Of a stretch of 64,000 bases of DNA, positions 61,171-64,000 are shown piece after piece. Source of the stretch: JARFPW01 sp035464655. GTDB taxonomy: Bacteria > Gemmatimonadota > Gemmatimonadetes > Palauibacterales > Palauibacteraceae. The position numbers and the translations under genes are program-made. Under the pieces are notes generated by a model. The model saw only the letters and a program-made list of their open reading frames with translations, made no database searches and had not been told where the DNA came from. Numbering within the stretch: the first letter of the stretch is position 1; each line of letters starts with the position of its first letter. The stretch is from NCBI GenBank assembly GCA_035464655.1, contig DATHRZ010000012.1, positions 121,258 through 185,257 of the forward strand. Direction: 5' to 3'.

Positions 61171-62331
61171 TCAGGCGCCCGATCGAGCCCCGTGAGCGGC
61201 GGTATTTTGCATACTTCGAGAGGATTTCGCGTCTCGGCCCACTCCCTCGAGGGCGAGGGTGATCCGGGCGATGCGCTCGGCGGCGTGGCCGTCCCACAGA
61301 GGGGGTGTGCGTCCGTCGCGCCGTTCGAGCAGCGCCGAGCGCGCCTCGTCGAGCAACCCGGACGGATCCCCGTCGTACAGCCGGTTCGTCCCGTGGGTGA
61401 TCGTGGCGGGGCGCTCGGTGTTCGGCCGCACCGTGATGCAGGGCACGCCGAGGACCGTCGTCTCCTCCTGGATGCCGCCCGAGTCGGTAACCACGAGGCC
61501 GGCCGTCGCCATCAGGCCGAGAAACTCGAGGTAGCGCAACGGGGGCAGCACGTGGAGCGGCGCCAGCAGATGCTCGAGGTCGAGGCGCCGCACGCGTTCC
61601 GAGGTGCGCGGGTGCAGCGGGAGCACCACCGGGTGTCCGGTGCCCGCCGTCAGTTCGCCCAGGGCCGCGAGCAGGGCGGCCAGCCGCTCGGGGTCGTCGA
61701 CATTCGAGGGACGGTGCAGCGTGACGAGGATGTACTTGCGCTCGTCGAGCCCCATGTCGGCGTGTACCTCGAGCTCGAGGGAGCGCTTCCGGTGCTGGAG
61801 CAGCGTATCGATCATCACGTTGCCGACGAAGTGGATCCGCTCTTCGGGCACGCCTTCGGCCCGCAGGTTCTCATTGGCCGAGGCTTCTGTGGTGAACAGG
61901 AGGTCGCTCAGTCGATCGGTCACGACGCGGTTGATCTCCTCGGGCATCGTCCAGTCGCCGCTGCGCAGGCCGGCCTCGACGTGCGCCACGCGGATGCCGA
62001 GCTTGGCCGCCACGAGGGCAGCCGCGACCGTCGAGTTCACGTCACCCACCGTGAACACCCAGTCGGGCTCGACGCGCTCGAGCACCGACTCGAGCGCGAT
62101 CATCACGCGCGCCGTCTGCACGGCGTGGCTCGCGGAGCCGACGCCGAGATCCACGTCGGGCCGCGGCAGCTCGAGGTCTTCGAAGAAGTACTTCGAGAGC
62201 TCGGCGTCGTAGTGCTGGCCGGTGTGAACCAGGGTCTGCTTCGCTTCGCCCGTGCGGGCGAACGCCTGCATCACGGGCGCGATCTTCATGAAGTTCGGGC
62301 GGGCGCCTACGATGTGGAGGATCTTCTGCAC
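61171..62331 (-). CDS. wecB: UDP-N-acetylglucosamine 2-epimerase (non-hydrolysing)
   Basis: Interconverts UDP-GlcNAc and UDP-ManNAc for surface glycans. The 386-residue product has KILHIVGARPNFMKIAPV, HTGQHYD, HVEAGLRSGD, FVGNVMID, LHRPSNVD, and VVTDSGGIQEE with VRPNTERP. GTG 62331 is chosen because AAGGAACG lies upstream and the family starts here. It follows glmS by 13 bp, so glmS and wecB form an amino-sugar operon. Confidence 0.95.
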   Translation of the reverse strand: MQKILHIVGARPNFMKIAPVMQAFARTGEAKQTLVHTGQHYDAELSKYFFEDLELPRPDVDLGVGSASHAVQTARVMIALESVLERVEPDWVFTVGDVNSTVAAALVAAKLGIRVAHVEAGLRSGDWTMPEEINRVVTDRLSDLLFTTEASANENLRAEGVPEERIHFVGNVMIDTLLQHRKRSLELEVHADMGLDERKYILVTLHRPSNVDDPERLAALLAALGELTAGTGHPVVLPLHPRTSERVRRLDLEHLLAPLHVLPPLRYLEFLGLMATAGLVVTDSGGIQEETTVLGVPCITVRPNTERPATITHGTNRLYDGDPSGLLDEARSALLERRDGRTPPLWDGHAAERIARITLALEGVGRDAKSSRSMQNTAAHGARSGA

Positions 62332-62344
62332 GCTGGGCGTTCCT

Positions 62345-64000
62345 TTATTCGACCGTGACGCTCTTGGCGAGGTTGCGCGGCTTGTCGACGTCGCAGCCGC
62401 GCAGCACCCCGATATGATACGCGAGGAGCTGCAGCGGCACACTCGTCAGCACCGGCAGGAGTGAGTCGAGTGTCTGCGGAACCGTGAACAGCTCGTCCGA
62501 CAGCTCGCCGAGACCGTTCGGCTCGCTGGAGATCGTGATCAGCCGCCCGCCCCGCGCCTTCACCTCCTGCATGTTCGACAGGACCTTGGGGTAGCTCGCG
62601 TCGCGCGGCGCCACGACCACCACCGGCATGTTCTCGTCGATCAGGGCGATCGGGCCGTGCTTCATCTCGGCGGCCGAGAACCCCTCGGCGTGCACGTAAC
62701 TGATCTCCTTCAGCTTGAGGGCTCCCTCGAGCGCCACGGGAAAGCTGTAGCCCCGGCCGAGGTAGAGAAAGTTGTTCGGGACGAGCAGCCGGCCGGCCAG
62801 CGCCTCGATCTCGTCGGCGCGCGCGAGGATCTGCCTCACCTGGTCGGGCAGCGCCCTGAGGGCGGCGATGAACTCGCGGGCGCGCTCCGGGTCGAGCCCC
62901 CGGCGGGCGCCCATCCAGAGCGCGAACAGGGTGAGCGCGACGACCTGCGAGGTGAATGCCTTCGTCGAGGCCACCCCGATCTCGGGCCCGGCGTGCAGGT
63001 AGATGCCCGCGTCCGTGAGCCGGGCTATCGAACTGCCGACCGTGTTGACGACGCCGAGGGACAGGCAGTTGCGGTCGCGCGCCAGCTCGAGCGCCGCCAG
63101 CGTGTCGGCCGTCTCTCCCGACTGCGAGATTCCGACGATGAGCGTGCCGTTGTGCAGCACCGGGTCACGGTAGCGCCACTCCGAGGCATACTCGACGCTG
63201 GCCGGGATCCGCGCGATCTCCTCCGTCAGGTAGGCCCCGATCTGTCCGGCGTGCCACGAGGTTCCGCAGGCCGTGAAGATCACCCGCCGCACCTCGTCGA
63301 GCCGATCGGCCACGTCGTGCAGCCCGCCCAGCCGCACGGCGCGCCCGCCATCGGCGATGCGGCCGCGCAGGGTCGCCTCGATCGTGTCGGGCTGCTCGTG
63401 GATCTCCTTGAGCATGTAGTGCGGATAGCCGCCGCGCTCCGCCTCCTGCAGATCCCATTCGATTTCTTCGATCTGCTTGTCGACGCGCGTCATCTCGTCC
63501 ATCCGGATGATATCGCAGCCGGTGGCGTCGAACACGGCCATCTCGCCGTCGGCCAGGTAGACGACGCGGCGCGTGTACGGCAGGAGCGCCGACGCGTCGG
63601 AGGCCGCGTACACGGCGCCCTCGCCGAGACCGATCATCAGGGGGGAGCCGCGACGGGCGCACACGACGCGGCCCGGCTCGCGGGCCGACACCACCGCGAT
63701 CCCGAACGTGCCCTCGACCAGGCGCAGCGCCCGCGCGACGGCCAGGTGGAGCGGTGGCTCCGCCTGGTCGGCGATCAGGTGGGCGAGCACTTCGGAGTCG
63801 GTGTCGGAGCGAATCTCGTGGCCGCGCCGCCGCATCTCCGCCCGCAGCAAGTCGGCGTTCTCGATGATGCCGTTGTGCACGACGGCGATCTCGCCCGAGG
63901 TGTCGACGTGCGGGTGGGCGTTCGTCTCGCTCGGCTCTCCGTGCGTCGCCCAGCGCGTGTGGGCGATGCCGGAGGACCCCGTGACGGGCAGCTCGGCGAG
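62345..64000 (-). CDS. glmS: Glucosamine-6-phosphate synthase, N-terminus cut by window edge
   Basis: Makes glucosamine 6-phosphate from fructose 6-phosphate and glutamine, the entry to peptidoglycan and UDP-GlcNAc. The 552 visible codons include the glutamine amidotransferase part (HTRWATHGEPSETNAHPH, VVHNGIIEN) and two SIS domains (GTSWHAGQIGAYL, SQSGETADT; SAAEMKHGPIALID), ending KPRNLAKSVTVE as in the family. Roughly the first 70 residues, including the catalytic Cys, lie outside. Confidence 0.98.
   Translation of the reverse strand, partial: LAELPVTGSSGIAHTRWATHGEPSETNAHPHVDTSGEIAVVHNGIIENADLLRAEMRRRGHEIRSDTDSEVLAHLIADQAEPPLHLAVARALRLVEGTFGIAVVSAREPGRVVCARRGSPLMIGLGEGAVYAASDASALLPYTRRVVYLADGEMAVFDATGCDIIRMDEMTRVDKQIEEIEWDLQEAERGGYPHYMLKEIHEQPDTIEATLRGRIADGGRAVRLGGLHDVADRLDEVRRVIFTACGTSWHAGQIGAYLTEEIARIPASVEYASEWRYRDPVLHNGTLIVGISQSGETADTLAALELARDRNCLSLGVVNTVGSSIARLTDAGIYLHAGPEIGVASTKAFTSQVVALTLFALWMGARRGLDPERAREFIAALRALPDQVRQILARADEIEALAGRLLVPNNFLYLGRGYSFPVALEGALKLKEISYVHAEGFSAAEMKHGPIALIDENMPVVVVAPRDASYPKVLSNMQEVKARGGRLITISSEPNGLGELSDELFTVPQTLDSLLPVLTSVPLQLLAYHIGVLRGCDVDKPRNLAKSVTVE

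Overview
The window is 64 kb of very GC-rich, gene-dense bacterial chromosome (roughly two-thirds G+C by eye) with almost no mobile DNA. Best guess is a free-living Gram-negative-type heterotroph of the Gemmatimonadota or a neighbouring phylum. Reasons: outer-membrane chaperone genes (surA plus a second parvulin), lipoproteins, FtsEX-EnvC and MltD-like lytic transglycosylases; many secreted proteins whose signal peptides end in ...AQ; class 1B dihydroorotate dehydrogenase with PyrK; ergothioneine genes; proton-pumping transhydrogenase. The phylum is an inference from gene content, not a sequence search.

Layout. 1-9109, all on the minus strand: alaS (3' end missing)-recX-recA, dodecin, and an operon dtd-maf-glpK-(zinc-ribbon membrane protein)-ltaE, then yjbQ. 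9110-9830 is the only large gene-poor stretch. It holds a phased row of four DnaA-box-like 9-mers, an AT-rich segment, and a promoter-hairpin unit on the minus strand that looks like a ~250-nt structured RNA; it is a candidate replication origin or DnaA-controlled locus. 9831-21553: a GNAT/acyl-CoA synthetase fusion, a UPF1-like helicase divergent from an aromatic amino acid decarboxylase, bcp-dsbA, two unknown genes, and pntAA-pntAB-pntB. 21540-25214 (minus): egtB-egtD-egtA. 25339-28189: a DUF6116-type protein, a large acyl-CoA dehydrogenase, a quinone oxidoreductase reduced to its first domain plus its C-terminal tail, and a GlsB-like membrane protein.

28294-37057 (minus): smpB-amidase-TPR lipoprotein-pyrK-pyrD-pyrF, preceded by ytxH-yihY and an M28 peptidase. 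37164-53700 (plus): a 13-gene run DUF58-batA-mfd-ppiC-surA-pdxA-ftsE-ftsX-envC-holB-moaC-slt-wecC in which nearly every junction is a 4-nt NTGA stop/start overlap. It mixes DNA repair and replication, envelope biogenesis, division and cofactor synthesis. 53732-64000: an MltD-like LysM transglycosylase, guaB, two small unknown genes, a pteridine-reductase-like SDR, a soluble histidine kinase with a sigma-54 response regulator, wecB and glmS (5' end missing).

Expression signals. Two styles of start recur. Many genes have a GGAGG-like ribosome-binding site or are coupled by NTGA overlaps (ATGA, GTGA, TTGA, and in one lipoprotein apparently CTGA). Five genes lack such a site but carry a TANNNT -10 box 6-7 nt before the ATG, which predicts leaderless mRNAs; guaB is the clearest case. 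Functionally the window links nucleotide supply (pyrKDF, guaB), redox and thiol defence (egt, bcp, pnt, dodecin), cell-wall remodelling (amidase, EnvC, lytic transglycosylases) and UDP-sugar supply (glmS, wecB, wecC).
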